Source of the DNA: Acidobacteriota bacterium
Lineage (GTDB): Bacteria > Acidobacteriota > Vicinamibacteria > Vicinamibacterales > SCN-69-37
NCBI GenBank assembly: GCA_020853395.1
Contig: JADYYY010000013.1
Coordinates: 1-64,000, forward strand
Direction of reading: 5' to 3'
DNA: 64,000 nt
A program made the position numbers and the translations under genes. Below are positions 17,620 to 27,045 of the stretch, piece by piece (position 1 is the first letter of the stretch; every line of letters starts with the position of its first letter). Below the pieces are notes generated by a model. That model worked only from the letters and a program-made list of their open reading frames with translations. It had not been told where the DNA came from and made no database searches.

Positions 17620-17785
17620 ATTGGAGTTCGGGCGCATTTGGGGGATTGTGTGCGTGACGGTCAAGGGCGTATAGCTCCAAGTCGACGTCATGCCGAACGG
17701 ATGAGCCAGTGTCGAAAATCGTCCAGTGCGGTGAGCCAATTTACTTAGCAAATTCGCGAAATTCTCGGTCGAGATCGTCCGACTG
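17620..17785. other. Non-coding junction downstream of the cas operon
   Basis: No CRISPR repeats, no adaptation genes and no plausible small gene. It contains a segment (17711-17737) resembling a sequence at 54828-54855. It reads into a truncated reductase fragment and looks like an insertion or deletion scar. Confidence 0.5.
17711..17737. repeat. Dispersed sequence shared with 54828-54855
   Basis: Both sites share the 16-mer AAATCGTCCAGTGCGG, followed by two variable bases and AGCC, and a CCAGT about 9 bases upstream. Both copies lie in gene-free, scar-like DNA, so they may be the end of an unrecognised mobile element. Confidence 0.45.
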
Positions 17786-17788
17786 TGA

Positions 17789-17994
17789 CACGACCTCGAG
17801 GCGGAACCTCGAATCTGGGACGGCGAGCACGGCTTCATCACGCGCGAACTGATCGCCAAGCACATCGGGGACGTCACGGCGGCCACCTACTACGTCGCAG
17901 GCCCTCCTGCGATGGTCCGTGCGATGGAGACGCTGCTCAGAAACGCCGGTGTGAACTCGGCGAGTGTGCATGCTGAGCAGTTCTCGGGCTACTG
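17789..17994 (+). pseudogene. C-terminal fragment of a flavin/ferredoxin reductase (NAD-binding end)
   Basis: A 68-codon stretch after an in-frame TGA (17786) reads RIWDGEHGFITRELIAKHIG, then TYYVAGPPAMVRAMETLL and ends HAEQFSGY-stop. The AGPPAMV motif is the NAD(P)H-binding end of ferredoxin-NADP reductase-type proteins, and the protein terminus looks native. There is no start codon and the FAD domain is missing, so the gene was beheaded, probably by arrival of the island to its left or by a later deletion. Confidence 0.75.
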
Positions 17995-18141
17995 AAAGGC
18001 GATCCCTCTGGAGATGGGGTGCAGGGTGAGTGCTGGGCCGAGGCCGAGAGACCGCGCCTGCCGGCATCGTCGGGACCTGGACGCCATTGCCCGTCTAGAG
18101 GACTGCCGGTCCACGAAGACGATCGTGTCAGCTCGGGACGA

Positions 18142-19173
18142 TCAACGCGCCGCGAACGCCTCCCCGATTCGCAACGCCAGCGCGGACGTGTTCGCGTGCG
18201 CCATGTTCGACGTGACAGCGATGGCGATGCCGCTGTCGCGCCGCGTGACCATCGACATCACCATCCCGCCGGCGAGCTCGCCGTTGACGTTGCCGGGATT
18301 CGCCGCCAGCGCGAACCGCACGAGATCCGACGGCGTGGAGTAGAACGCCATCCCGTTCGCGCAGCAGGCCAGGTCGCGCATGTACATCAGGCGTCGTCCG
18401 CGGCGCGGATTCTCATCGGATCTCGGGACATAGAACGTCGCGCGGTCGCCCGGCAACGGGTACTCCGCGGGCATGAGACCGAGCGGCTGCCAGATGACGT
18501 GGCGGAGCAGCGTGAGGGGCGGGAAGTCCTCTCCCTCCTCGCCGATCGCTTCAGGGCTCCATTCTTTCGCCGCTTCACTGCCGGTATTGGTCAGACCGAG
18601 CGGCGCGACGGCCGGGATGACAACGGACGCGGCCGTGCCTATGTTGAATCGCGTATTCGGCGTGACGGGCGTCCGACTGACGACGTCCCTCCATCCGAAC
18701 CCTTCCGCCCAAACGATGGTGCCCTCCTTCGCCAAGGCTACGGAGGGCAAGTCGACGCCGACCGCTACGGACACCCCGGGCAGGTTCTGCTCCAAGACGG
18801 CTGCGCGCACGAGCTCCCGTGCGCGCTCGACGGCCGCCGCATATCGCTGCGACGGCGCCGAGCCGACGACCGATGGCACTGCCCGCGACGGCGGGAAGAG
18901 CGGTGCGGCCACGACGACCGCATGGGTCAGCAATGCGGCGAAGGCGGCGGCCGCGACGCCTACGGCGAGCGCCGTGCGGGCAGCCCAGGCCGGGAGCCGG
19001 TTGCGCGCGGCCTTCACGCCGAGCACGACGCCGGCCACCATCAGCAGCATGCCCATGCCGGCGGCGCCGGGCGCGTCGTCGGCATGGGCCACGTAGATTC
19101 CCATGGCCGCGATGGCCAGGCCGAGGGCGACAAAAGTGACTGCCTTCACGGGGTTCATCACAGTGGTCTTCAT
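18142..19173 (-). CDS. Membrane-anchored beta-lactamase-family serine hydrolase, probably degenerate
   Basis: 343 residues. Three hydrophobic segments occupy about residues 8-90 (AVTFVALGLAIAAMGIYVAH, GMLLMVAGVVLGV and AAAFAALLTHAVVVAA). A hydrolase-like part follows with GTIVWAEGFGWRDVVSRTPV and TPNTRFNIGTAASVV. At the position where class C enzymes carry the SxxK nucleophile after FxIGS, this protein reads NIGTAASVV, with no Ser-x-x-Lys. The later GMAFYSTPSDLVRFALA block is well preserved. A 27-bp palindromic element is inserted in frame at 18720-18749 (adds LPSVALAKE). It may be a pseudo-enzyme or a decaying gene. A dyad (19209-19224) lies just upstream. Confidence 0.6.
   Translation of the reverse strand: MKTTVMNPVKAVTFVALGLAIAAMGIYVAHADDAPGAAGMGMLLMVAGVVLGVKAARNRLPAWAARTALAVGVAAAAFAALLTHAVVVAAPLFPPSRAVPSVVGSAPSQRYAAAVERARELVRAAVLEQNLPGVSVAVGVDLPSVALAKEGTIVWAEGFGWRDVVSRTPVTPNTRFNIGTAASVVIPAVAPLGLTNTGSEAAKEWSPEAIGEEGEDFPPLTLLRHVIWQPLGLMPAEYPLPGDRATFYVPRSDENPRRGRRLMYMRDLACCANGMAFYSTPSDLVRFALAANPGNVNGELAGGMVMSMVTRRDSGIAIAVTSNMAHANTSALALRIGEAFAAR
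18720..18749. repeat. REP-like palindromic element inserted inside a coding region
   Basis: TGCCCTCC and GGAGGGCA form a perfect 8-bp stem around a 14-base loop (TTCGCCAAGGCTAC). Removing 27 bp restores a continuous VGVD-GTIVWAEG protein segment without changing the frame, which shows that it is an insertion. This sequence type is, from memory, a widespread dispersed palindrome in several soil phyla. Confidence 0.65.
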
Positions 19174-19208
19174 GGCCCCAAGTGTGACCGAGGCCGGGCC
19201 GCGGAGTC

Positions 19209-19224
19209 CTCACCAAACGGTGAG
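19209..19224. promoter_or_regulatory. Operator-like dyad CTCACC-N4-GGTGAG
   Basis: Perfect 6-bp arms separated by AAAC, 36 bp upstream of the serine hydrolase start. Suitable for a dimeric repressor; no regulator gene is adjacent. Confidence 0.35.
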
Positions 19225-19397
19225 CGGCCGATGAGATGTGAGTGAATGCGGCGGGAATCCCACCTTACCGCAGGCATCGACGGCCGTCGTACGAGCCTTC
19301 ACATGTCGAGTCGCCGTGAGGGTCCGTCGTTCGCAATAACGTCGGCGATGCGCCGACCAGTGCGCCTCGCCGCCGCCAACCGCAGCGCTGGTGGTGA

Positions 19398-19426
19398 TTG
19401 CCTCGCTGGCGCCCGTGCGCTAGTCT
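19398..19426 (+). promoter_or_regulatory. Candidate promoter of the ankyrin gene
   Basis: TTGCCT (19398-19403), 17-bp spacer, TAGTCT (19421-19426). The start codon at 19558 is preceded by GAAGGAGG, a strong ribosome-binding site. Confidence 0.35.
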
Positions 19427-19557
19427 TCCCGTCGGCGTGTGCAGGACGCCTCCAGTCCGCGGGAAGGGCAGCGCCCACCTGTCGCCGGTTGCAGTTCGTC
19501 ACGCGACCTTTCTTCAGCCCACGATGCGGACACGGGCGGTTGTGAAGGAGGTCGTCC

Positions 19558-21063
19558 GTGTCCACTCAGCATCCCATCAATCTCGAACAGCAGCGCAAGC
19601 TCGCCAAGGACTTGCTGCGCGATGCCAGGGCCGGCGATCACGCCGCCCTGGCCCGGCTGAAAGCCGTCCGCTCGGACGCCGGCGCCACGCAGCCTCTTCG
19701 ACTCGCGGACGCGCAACTCGCCATTGCGCGAGAAGCCGGTTGCGATTCGTGGCCGAAGCTGGTCGAGCGCCTGCAGCAGCGCGACATCACGGCGTTCCGT
19801 GACGCCGTCTCTCGCGGCGACGTATCCGCCGCCAGGCGGCTTCTCGCGTTGCCGCACGTCAAGGAACAGGTCAACGCGCCGATGTTCGCGTTCGGTCAGC
19901 GTGCCGCACACATCGCCGCGAACCATGCGCCGATGCTGGAGCTGCTGATCGCGTCCGATGCGGATCTCAATCTCGAGAGCGAGTGGGACAACGGGCCGTT
20001 CACGGTGCTGGACAACGCCAGCGATGAAACGGCACGGCTTCTCCTTTCTCACGGTGTGAGATTGACACCGAACGTGGCCGCACGGCTCGGTTGGCTCGAC
20101 GAACTGCGACGGATGCTGGCCGGGGATCCTGCGCTCGTTCACGCACGCGGCGGCGACGGGCGACAGCCCCTCCACGAGGCGGCCACGGTCGAGATCGCCG
20201 ACGTGCTGCTGGATCACGGCGCCGGCGTGGACGTCCGCTGTATCGACCACGAGTCGACGCCCGCACAGTACGCGCTTGCCGAGCGGCCCGAGGTCTGCCG
20301 CCGGCTTCTCGAGCGCGGCGCGAGTGCCGACGTCTTCATGGCAGCGCGTCTCGGCGACGTCACGCTGGCTGCTCGGGTGCTGGATGCCGATCCGCAGGCG
20401 GTGGCCGCGCGGATCAACGAACCCGGCTACGCGCCGGTGCCGCCGCTCAGCATCTACTGCTGGACGCTCGGTTTCGGTTCGTCACCGCACGACGTGGCCC
20501 TGAAGTTCGGCCATCGCGACGTCCACGATCTGCTCGCATGCAGCAGCCCGCCGCACGTGCGTTTCGTCAACGCGGCGCTGGCCGGTGACGAAGCCGGCGC
20601 GCGGGCGCTCATCGACGACGATCCGTCGCTGCCAGCCTCGCTCACGCCTGCCGACCACTCACGCCTGGCGTACGCCGTGTTCCACGGCCGCCGTGAGGCA
20701 GCCCATCTCATGCTCCGTCTCGGTTTCGACGAAACCGCGGGTGGCGTCGATGGCGGCACCGCGCTTCACGCCGCCTGCTGGATCGGCGATGTCGAGCTGG
20801 TGGAGACGATCCTTCAGCGCGGACGCGTCGCGGTCGACAGCCGGGATCCGGTGCACCAGAGTACGCCGCTTGGCTGGGCAGCGTTCGGATCGGTCCATCG
20901 CAGGGCGCACGGTGGAGACTACCCCGCGGTGGTCGATCGTCTCGTCGCGGCGGGCGCCGATATCCATGCGCCAGGAAACGGTGAGCCCAGATCGCTCATC
21001 GCGATGGCGGACGGCAATCCGCAGGTCCAAGCGGCGTTGCGACGGCACGGAGTCAAGGAATGA
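19558..21063 (+). CDS. Ankyrin-repeat protein
   Basis: 501 residues. An N-terminal helical region (EQQRKLAKDLLRDARAGDHA) is followed by degenerate ankyrin repeats with units such as DGRQPLHEAATVEIADVLLD, EVCRRLLERGASADVFMAA and GGTALHAACWIGDVELVETI. No signal peptide or catalytic domain is visible, so it is likely a cytoplasmic protein-protein interaction scaffold. The start is GTG with an excellent ribosome-binding site (GGAGG, 8 nt upstream). The SDR gene follows 37 bp later and may be cotranscribed. Confidence 0.85.
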   Translation: MSTQHPINLEQQRKLAKDLLRDARAGDHAALARLKAVRSDAGATQPLRLADAQLAIAREAGCDSWPKLVERLQQRDITAFRDAVSRGDVSAARRLLALPHVKEQVNAPMFAFGQRAAHIAANHAPMLELLIASDADLNLESEWDNGPFTVLDNASDETARLLLSHGVRLTPNVAARLGWLDELRRMLAGDPALVHARGGDGRQPLHEAATVEIADVLLDHGAGVDVRCIDHESTPAQYALAERPEVCRRLLERGASADVFMAARLGDVTLAARVLDADPQAVAARINEPGYAPVPPLSIYCWTLGFGSSPHDVALKFGHRDVHDLLACSSPPHVRFVNAALAGDEAGARALIDDDPSLPASLTPADHSRLAYAVFHGRREAAHLMLRLGFDETAGGVDGGTALHAACWIGDVELVETILQRGRVAVDSRDPVHQSTPLGWAAFGSVHRRAHGGDYPAVVDRLVAAGADIHAPGNGEPRSLIAMADGNPQVQAALRRHGVKE

Positions 21064-21100
21064 GCTGGACCGTGAAGCGCTCGGCAACCGGGGTCGGCAC

Positions 21101-21814
21101 ATGAGCACTGCACAGCCGCGCGTCGCGCTCGTCACGGGCGCCAATCGAGGTCTCGGATTCGAGACGGCCCGCCAACTGCTGGCGAGAGGCCTCGTGGTCG
21201 TCCTGACCGGACGAGACATTCGCGCGCTCGAACGCGCCCGCCGTTCCCTGCCTGATGCCGATCAACACCGCGCCATCGTCGTGGCGATGGAGGTGACGAG
21301 CGTCGACAGCATTGCCGAGGCCAGGCAGGCGGTGACCGCACTTGCCGGTCGCATCGATATCGTGGTGAACATCGCCGCCATCCTCGTCGGCGAGCACGAC
21401 GCCCCGTTGTCAATCGCCGCCCGCGATTATCGGGGCACCGTCGAGACGAACCTGTTCGGCGTGATCGAGGTGTGCCGCGCCTTCGTGCCTGCCATGGCGC
21501 ACGCCGGCTACGGCCGTGTCGTCAACGTGTCATCTGGGGCAGGGCAGCTCGCGACGATGTCCGCGTACGCGCCGGCGTACTCGATCTCGAAGGCCGCGGT
21601 GAACGCGTTCACGCGGGTTCTCGCGGACAGCTATCGCGGTGATGGCGTGCTCGTCAACGCCGCCGATCCCGGCTGGGTCCGCACGGACATGGGAGGTCGC
21701 TCAGCCCCGCGCTCGGTGCAGGAAGGCGCGGACACCGTCGTGTGGCTGGCGACGCTGCCCGATGGGGGGCCGACGGGAGGCTTCTTCCGCGACCGGCGTG
21801 CGATCGACTGGTAG
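21101..21814 (+). CDS. Short-chain dehydrogenase/reductase
   Basis: 237-residue NAD(P)-dependent SDR. Cofactor loop TGANRGLG (residues about 12-19), NIAA motif for the central strand, catalytic Ser in VVNVSSGAG, and Y-x-x-x-K in PAYSISKAAVNA. The tail NAADPGWVRTDMGG is typical of classical SDRs resembling carbonyl reductases. The Arg after TGAN and the Arg pair RDIR favour NADPH. The substrate is unknown. The ATG at 21101 gives a standard N-terminus. Confidence 0.92.
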   Translation: MSTAQPRVALVTGANRGLGFETARQLLARGLVVVLTGRDIRALERARRSLPDADQHRAIVVAMEVTSVDSIAEARQAVTALAGRIDIVVNIAAILVGEHDAPLSIAARDYRGTVETNLFGVIEVCRAFVPAMAHAGYGRVVNVSSGAGQLATMSAYAPAYSISKAAVNAFTRVLADSYRGDGVLVNAADPGWVRTDMGGRSAPRSVQEGADTVVWLATLPDGGPTGGFFRDRRAIDW

Positions 21815-21862
21815 CGCAGCCAACCGCAGCCGTCCTCTCCCGCGGCGGATCGCGGGCGCGAC

Positions 21863-22273
21863 CTAGGAAGCGGCCGCGCGGCCTTCGTACTGCTCGGCGG
21901 TGACGTGCTCCAGCCAGTCCACGGGCTTGCCGTCGAGCTTCTCCTGAACCGCGATGTGCGTCATGGCGGTGGTTGGCGCCGCGCCGTGCCAGTGCTTCTC
22001 GCCAGGTGCGAACCACGCGACATCGCCGGCCCGAATCTCCTCGATGGGGCCACCCCATCGCTGCGCACGGCCGACGCCGGACGTCACGATCAGCGTTTGA
22101 CCGAGCGGGTGCGTGTGCCATGCCGTGCGGGCACCGGGCTCGAACGTCACGCTTGCTCCGCCAGCGCGAGCCGGCTCTGGGGCGTCGAACAGCCGATCGA
22201 TGCGAACGGCGCCCGTGAACCAGTCGGCAGGGCCTTTGGCCGAGGGCTGTGAGCCGCTTCGTTTGACGTCCAT
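21863..22273 (-). CDS. Cupin-domain protein (quercetinase/pirin-like single cupin)
   Basis: 136 residues. Both cupin motifs carry metal ligands: [17 protein letters not shown] (two His, Gln) and [12 protein letters not shown] (Glu region and His). This suggests a metal-dependent small cupin of the kind linked to detoxification or tautomerase activities. The start chosen (MDVKRSGSQ) removes an Arg/Ser-rich upstream extension. The end [10 protein letters not shown] is soluble. It is convergent with the SDR gene. Confidence 0.85.
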   Translation of the reverse strand: MDVKRSGSQPSAKGPADWFTGAVRIDRLFDAPEPARAGGASVTFEPGARTAWHTHPLGQTLIVTSGVGRAQRWGGPIEEIRAGDVAWFAPGEKHWHGAAPTTAMTHIAVQEKLDGKPVDWLEHVTAEQYEGRAAAS

Positions 22274-22509
22274 GCGTTCCCCCGTGTCTGCAGTGCGCCG
22301 ACGTGGGCCGCTCGCCGCAGCGCCACGCGACGCCGAGCAAACTCCACCGGCGGTTCGTGTCGTCGAGCCTCGCCCTTCGTCGGCTCCGCGCTGCATCAGG
22401 ACGGCTCGCGAGAGGCCGCGTTGGCAAGCTACCGCATCCGGCCGGCGCGCACCTCCTCATCTCATGAGGTGGAGCCGGACCTGAGTGGGGAATGATGCCC
22501 CAAAGACAC

Positions 22510-22698
22510 TCATCCCCGCACGCCCGCGCGCCTCAGGATCGACATCATCGGGCACCAGTTCGTGAATCCCGACTGGAACAGGTTCAGGCCGACGAATGCG
22601 GTCAGCCACAGGAAATGGAGATTCACATAGACGGCCAGCAGGAGGCTCGCGATGGAGATCCCTCCGGCGATCAGCCGCAGCCAGCGTTCAACGGTCAT
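22510..22698 (-). CDS. DUF2892 small inner-membrane protein
   Basis: 62 residues beginning [13 protein letters not shown] with two hydrophobic segments ([19 protein letters not shown] and [17 protein letters not shown]). The motif [12 protein letters not shown] matches the DUF2892/YgaP-type transmembrane module. It overlaps the end of the RND gene by ATGA and is the last gene of the efflux operon. Its role is unknown; relatives are often beside rhodanese or efflux genes. Confidence 0.8.
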   Translation of the reverse strand: MTVERWLRLIAGGISIASLLLAVYVNLHFLWLTAFVGLNLFQSGFTNWCPMMSILRRAGVRG

Positions 22699-25600
22699 GG
22701 GGCGACTCCTTCGTTCAGGCGGCGATGCGTGAGGTAGTACATGATCGGCACGGTCATGCGAGACAGCAGCAGCGATGCGACTTCCCCCGCCATCAGGGAA
22801 ATCGCGAGGCCCTGGAAGATCGGGTCGAACAGAATGACGCCGGCGCCGACGATGACCGCCGCGGCCGTCAGCGCCATCGGCCGGAAGCGCACGGCTCCGG
22901 CGTCGACGACAGCCTCGGCGAGCGGCATGCCTTCGCGCACGCGAAGCTCGATGAAGTCGACGAGGATGATCGAGTTGCGCACGACGATCCCCGCGCCCGC
23001 GATGAAGCCGATCATCGACGTCGCCGTGAAGAACGCGCCGAGTGCGGCGTGGGCCGGCAGGATGCCGACGAGCGAGAACGGAATCGCCAGCATGATCGTC
23101 AGCGGCGTCGTGAACGACTGGAACCAGCCGACGACGAGCAGGTAGATGAGGACGAGCACGGCGGCAAAGGCAAGGCCGAGGTCGCGGAAGACCTCGTACG
23201 TGATGTGCCATTCGCCATCCCACTTCATCGCGTACCGCGTGCTGTCGTCGGGCGGCGTCGCGGTGAAGACATCGAGCGCGTAGCCTTCCGGCAGCGCGAT
23301 CCGTCCGAGCGCGCGGTTCATCGCGAGAATCGCGTACACGGGACTCTCGACGTCGCCTGCGACGTCTCCAGTCACGTAGGTCACGGGCCGCAGGTTCTTG
23401 TGGTAAACGCTCTGCTCCTCTTCGTCGCGAACGGTGCGTGTCATCTCGCCGACGGCCACGGCCGTCCCGTCCTGCGGCGTCAGCCGCAGGCTCTGCACGG
23501 CGTCGAGCGAGCCGCGCTGCGCGCGCGGCAGGCGCAGCACGATCGGCACGTCCTCTCGCGCCCGCGCGTCGTGCAGCAGCCCGGCCGGCGCACCTCGACC
23601 AGCGAGCGACACGAGCGATGCGACGTCGGCCGCCGTCGTGCCCGCCATCGCGGCCTTCTCCTCGTCCACCTCCAACCGGAGCCGCGGTTGCGCGGCTTCC
23701 ACGTACCAGTCGATGTCGACGACGCCAGGCGTCTGCTCGAAGATCGCGCGCACTTGCTCGGCCAGCGCCAGCCGCCGGTTCGCGTCGGGTCCGTAGACTT
23801 CGGCGACGAGCGTCTGCAGCACGGGCGGGCCCGGCGGCAGCTCGACGACCTGGAGGCGCGCCCCGAGCCCAGACGCCAAGGGGGCAAGCCGTTCGCGCAG
23901 GCGAACCGCGATCGCGTGGCTTTGCTCGCTCCGCTCGTTCCGGGCGCGCAGCATCACCTGCAGGTCGGCGAGATTCGGATCCTGCCTGAGGAAGTAGTGC
24001 CGTACGAGCCCGTTGAACGTGTAGGGCGCCGCCGTGCCGGTGTAGCTCTGCACGCTCTCGACGGCCGGATCACGGAGCGCTTCGTCCGCGAGCGCGCCGG
24101 CGACGCCAGCCGTGGCTTCGAGCGGCGATTGCTCCGGCAGCCGGACGATGACCTGCAGCTCGCTCTTGTTGTCGAACGGCAGCATCTTCACGGAGACGAG
24201 GCCGGCCGGCACGAACGCCATGACCGCCACGAGCAGGCCCGCAACGAGACCGAGAAACGCCATGCGGCGTCGAGGGTTGGCGATGAGCGTCCCCATGACG
24301 CGCCGATAGAGCCGCGTGGCGCGATCCTCCGCGGCAGGCGCATCGCCATGCGGCCTGCCGAGGAGGCGCACCGCCGCCCACGGCGTGACGACGAACGCGA
24401 CGAGGAGCGAGAACGCCATCGCGGCAGACGCACCGATCGGAATCGGCCGCATGTACGGTCCCATCAGGCCGCCGACGAACGCCATCGGGAGAATGGCGGC
24501 GACGACCGTGAGCGTGGCGAGAATCGTCGGATTGCCGACCTCGTTGACAGCGGCGAGGGCGACCGGTCCCAACGAGTCGCCGGGCTTCATCGCCCGCGCA
24601 TGCCGCACGATGTTCTCGACGACGACGATCGCATCGTCCACGAGGATGCCGATCGAGAAGATCAGCGCGAAGAGCGTGATGCGATTGAGCGTGTAGCCGT
24701 AGAGCGAGAAGACGAAGAGCGTCAGCGCCAGCGTGACGGGAATGGCCGCCAGCACGACGATCGACTCGCGCCGCCCGAGCACGAGCCAGATGAGCACGGA
24801 CACCGAGATGACGGCGAGCAGCATGTGCCACAGCAGCTCGTTCGACTTGTGCGCCGCGGTCTCACCGTAGTTGCGAGTGATCGACACGGTGAGATCGCGC
24901 GGCAGCAGGTGCCCTCGCAGTTCGTCGATCCGATGCTCGACGGCGCGCGTCAGCGTGATCGCGTTGGCCCCCTTGCGCTTGGCGATCGACAGCGTGACGG
25001 CCGGGAACGCCTCGCCCGGCCGCGGGTGCTGTATCACGTAGCTCGCAGGCTCGCCACCGCCGTCCTCGACGGATGCGACGTCCGACAGCCGCAGCAGGGA
25101 TCCTGCGCGTGACCCGATCACGAGGTTCTGTACGTCGTCGATCGACTCGATCCATCGTCCGCTGTCGACCAGCCAGGCGCGATCGTTCGAGACGATCCGG
25201 CCGGCCGGGATGCGGACGTTGGCCGCTTCCAGCGCGCGCACGACCGTGAGCGGGCCGATGCCGCGCGACGCCAGCCGGGCGGGATCGAGAGCGACGGTGA
25301 TCTGCCGCGGGCGGCCGCCGATGACGGCCATCTCCGAGACATCGGTCAGCTCTTTCAGAGATTCCTGGAGTTGTCGGCCGATAGCCCGGAGCTGCAGGTC
25401 GTCGTAGGAAGGACCCCACAGCGTCAGCGTCATCACCGGCACGTCATCGATCGATCGCGCCTGCACGTGCGGCGGCGAGGCGCCAGGCGGCAGCTCGTGG
25501 GCATGGGCGCCGAGCTTCTGATTCAGGCGGACGAGCGCCTGTTCTTGGTCCTGGCCGACGAGAAAGCGGACGATGACCATCCCGCGGCCGGCTTGCGACG

Positions 25601-25868
25601 TCGAGTAGACGTACTCGACCCCGGGCACTTCCCAGAGCCACTGCTCGACGGGCCTCGCCACACGCTGCTCGACTTCGGTCGGTGAAGCGCCGGGCAGCTC
25701 GACGCTCACGTCGATCATCGGCACGACGATCTGGGGCTCTTCCTCGCGCGGCAGCGCGACGACGGCGAACGTTCCCAGGCCGAGCGACGCGACGATCGCG
25801 AGCGGCGTCAGCTTGGAATGCATGAAGGCCGCCGCAATCCGTCCGGCCGGGCCTCGACCGGCAGTCAT
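22695..25868 (-). CDS. RND-family efflux transporter, inner-membrane permease
   Basis: 1057 residues, normal for an RND pump. TM1 is at residues about 17-37, then a large periplasmic loop, a TM2-6 cluster including [20 protein letters not shown] (the paired Asp of TM4 that relays protons), a second periplasmic loop and a second TM bundle with [20 protein letters not shown]. The porter-domain sequence and the HAE1/acriflavine-like layout favour export of hydrophobic compounds. It lacks the Met/Glu pattern of Cus metal pumps, so metal export is less likely. It is coupled to the adaptor gene by an ATGA overlap. Confidence 0.92.
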   Translation of the reverse strand: MTAGRGPAGRIAAAFMHSKLTPLAIVASLGLGTFAVVALPREEEPQIVVPMIDVSVELPGASPTEVEQRVARPVEQWLWEVPGVEYVYSTSQAGRGMVIVRFLVGQDQEQALVRLNQKLGAHAHELPPGASPPHVQARSIDDVPVMTLTLWGPSYDDLQLRAIGRQLQESLKELTDVSEMAVIGGRPRQITVALDPARLASRGIGPLTVVRALEAANVRIPAGRIVSNDRAWLVDSGRWIESIDDVQNLVIGSRAGSLLRLSDVASVEDGGGEPASYVIQHPRPGEAFPAVTLSIAKRKGANAITLTRAVEHRIDELRGHLLPRDLTVSITRNYGETAAHKSNELLWHMLLAVISVSVLIWLVLGRRESIVVLAAIPVTLALTLFVFSLYGYTLNRITLFALIFSIGILVDDAIVVVENIVRHARAMKPGDSLGPVALAAVNEVGNPTILATLTVVAAILPMAFVGGLMGPYMRPIPIGASAAMAFSLLVAFVVTPWAAVRLLGRPHGDAPAAEDRATRLYRRVMGTLIANPRRRMAFLGLVAGLLVAVMAFVPAGLVSVKMLPFDNKSELQVIVRLPEQSPLEATAGVAGALADEALRDPAVESVQSYTGTAAPYTFNGLVRHYFLRQDPNLADLQVMLRARNERSEQSHAIAVRLRERLAPLASGLGARLQVVELPPGPPVLQTLVAEVYGPDANRRLALAEQVRAIFEQTPGVVDIDWYVEAAQPRLRLEVDEEKAAMAGTTAADVASLVSLAGRGAPAGLLHDARAREDVPIVLRLPRAQRGSLDAVQSLRLTPQDGTAVAVGEMTRTVRDEEEQSVYHKNLRPVTYVTGDVAGDVESPVYAILAMNRALGRIALPEGYALDVFTATPPDDSTRYAMKWDGEWHITYEVFRDLGLAFAAVLVLIYLLVVGWFQSFTTPLTIMLAIPFSLVGILPAHAALGAFFTATSMIGFIAGAGIVVRNSIILVDFIELRVREGMPLAEAVVDAGAVRFRPMALTAAAVIVGAGVILFDPIFQGLAISLMAGEVASLLLSRMTVPIMYYLTHRRLNEGVAP

Positions 25869-27034
25869 CGGCCGCCCTCACGAATCTGAACCCCTTCGGA
25901 CAGCGAGGCTGGGGGCTGCGCCACGACCCTGAGCCCTTCGCTCAGGCCCGCCAGCACTTCGAGGCGATCGTCGACGCGTGCGCCTGGCGAGATCGGCTGC
26001 AGACGCACACGGTCGTCATCGTCCACGACGTAAGCGAACGTCAGTTGGCCGCGGCGGACGACGGCCGATGCTGGGACGACGAGTGCCTTGCGCGGAGGGC
26101 CTTCGAACCGCGCACGGCCGAACGTGCCCGACAGAGGCCGCACCGTCGCAGGCAAATCCAGCTTCACGACGAAGCTGTGCGACGCGGGATCGACGCGCGC
26201 GATCTCGGCCACGACCGCCTCGATCCACGGCTCGTCTCGTCCGTCACGGACTTGCTGCTCGACCCGAACCGAGACGCGGCTGGGGCGTGACGTCGACACC
26301 AAGGCCGCGCGCGCTTCGTCGAGCGTCAACTCCAGGCGGACGGCCTCTGCATCTTCGAGCGTGAGAAGCCGTAGGCCCGGCGCGGCCATGTCACCGGGAT
26401 CAACGGCGCGGTCCGTGATGACCCCGTCGAACGGCGCGGTCAACGACGTGTAAGTCTGGGCCGACGCGGCCTGCTCGACAGCGGCGTCAGCGGCGGCGCG
26501 CGACGCCACGGCGGCCGCCAGATTCGCTCGCGCCGAGGCCATCTGTGCCTGCGCGCCGTCGAGTGCCGCCGTCGCCTGATCGAGCTCGTGCGCCGTCGCC
26601 GATCGCTTTTCGAACAACGTCCGCATTCGATCGTGTGTCGTGCGTGCCAGCGTCACCGCCGCGTCCGCCGCCTGCACGGATCCCTCCGCTGCGCGAACGG
26701 TCTCTTCGCTCGCGCTCAAGACGGCCCGGGCCCGTGCATGGGCGGCGGCCATCTCGCGCCCTTCGAGCGTGACGAGCGGTGCGCCGCGGCGCACTCGATC
26801 GCCGGGGCGCACGTGCACCGCGACGACTGGCGCCAGAAGACGGCTGGCGATGACGGCGGTGGTCCGCGCGCGCACGATGCCGCCTGCTTCAAACGTGGAC
26901 GGCAGGTCAGCAGCCTGCACGCGCACCGTGGCGATCGGGCCGGATGTCGAGGCTGCCGGTGCTGCCGGCGTCCCACTGCCGCAGCCGGCCGAGAGGACGA
27001 CGAGCCCGAGGAGAGAAGGGAGAATCGGCTTCAC
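25865..27034 (-). CDS. RND efflux periplasmic adaptor (membrane fusion) lipoprotein
   Basis: 389 residues from the GTG at 27034, which opens a clean lipoprotein signal ([18 protein letters not shown] with the lipobox Cys). A TTG at 27049 would add five residues. The barrel-sandwich hybrid ([20 protein letters not shown]) flanks an alpha-hairpin rich in Ala/Gln/Arg (about residues 100-190). Then come the beta-barrel ([19 protein letters not shown]) and the membrane-proximal domain. It bridges the RND pump and TolC-like channel encoded on either side. Confidence 0.9.
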   Translation of the reverse strand: MKPILPSLLGLVVLSAGCGSGTPAAPAASTSGPIATVRVQAADLPSTFEAGGIVRARTTAVIASRLLAPVVAVHVRPGDRVRRGAPLVTLEGREMAAAHARARAVLSASEETVRAAEGSVQAADAAVTLARTTHDRMRTLFEKRSATAHELDQATAALDGAQAQMASARANLAAAVASRAAADAAVEQAASAQTYTSLTAPFDGVITDRAVDPGDMAAPGLRLLTLEDAEAVRLELTLDEARAALVSTSRPSRVSVRVEQQVRDGRDEPWIEAVVAEIARVDPASHSFVVKLDLPATVRPLSGTFGRARFEGPPRKALVVPASAVVRRGQLTFAYVVDDDDRVRLQPISPGARVDDRLEVLAGLSEGLRVVAQPPASLSEGVQIREGGR

Positions 27035-27045
27035 GGGACCTCGCG

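Larger units (their letters stand above)
19174..19557. other. Divergent intergenic region (384 bp)
   Basis: Lies between the serine hydrolase (leftward) and the ankyrin gene (rightward). It contains a dyad near the hydrolase start and a promoter candidate for the ankyrin gene. No supported reading frame. Confidence 0.5.

Noticed and set aside
10676..18141. CRISPR array or cas1/cas2/cas4 near the effector operon
   Set aside because: Read both strands of the gaps; no repeated 28-37-bp units and no matching proteins were found.
22596..25112. 838-codon plus-strand frame opposite the RND gene
   Set aside because: Arg/His/Asp-rich shadow; the minus-strand frame carries the complete RND motifs.
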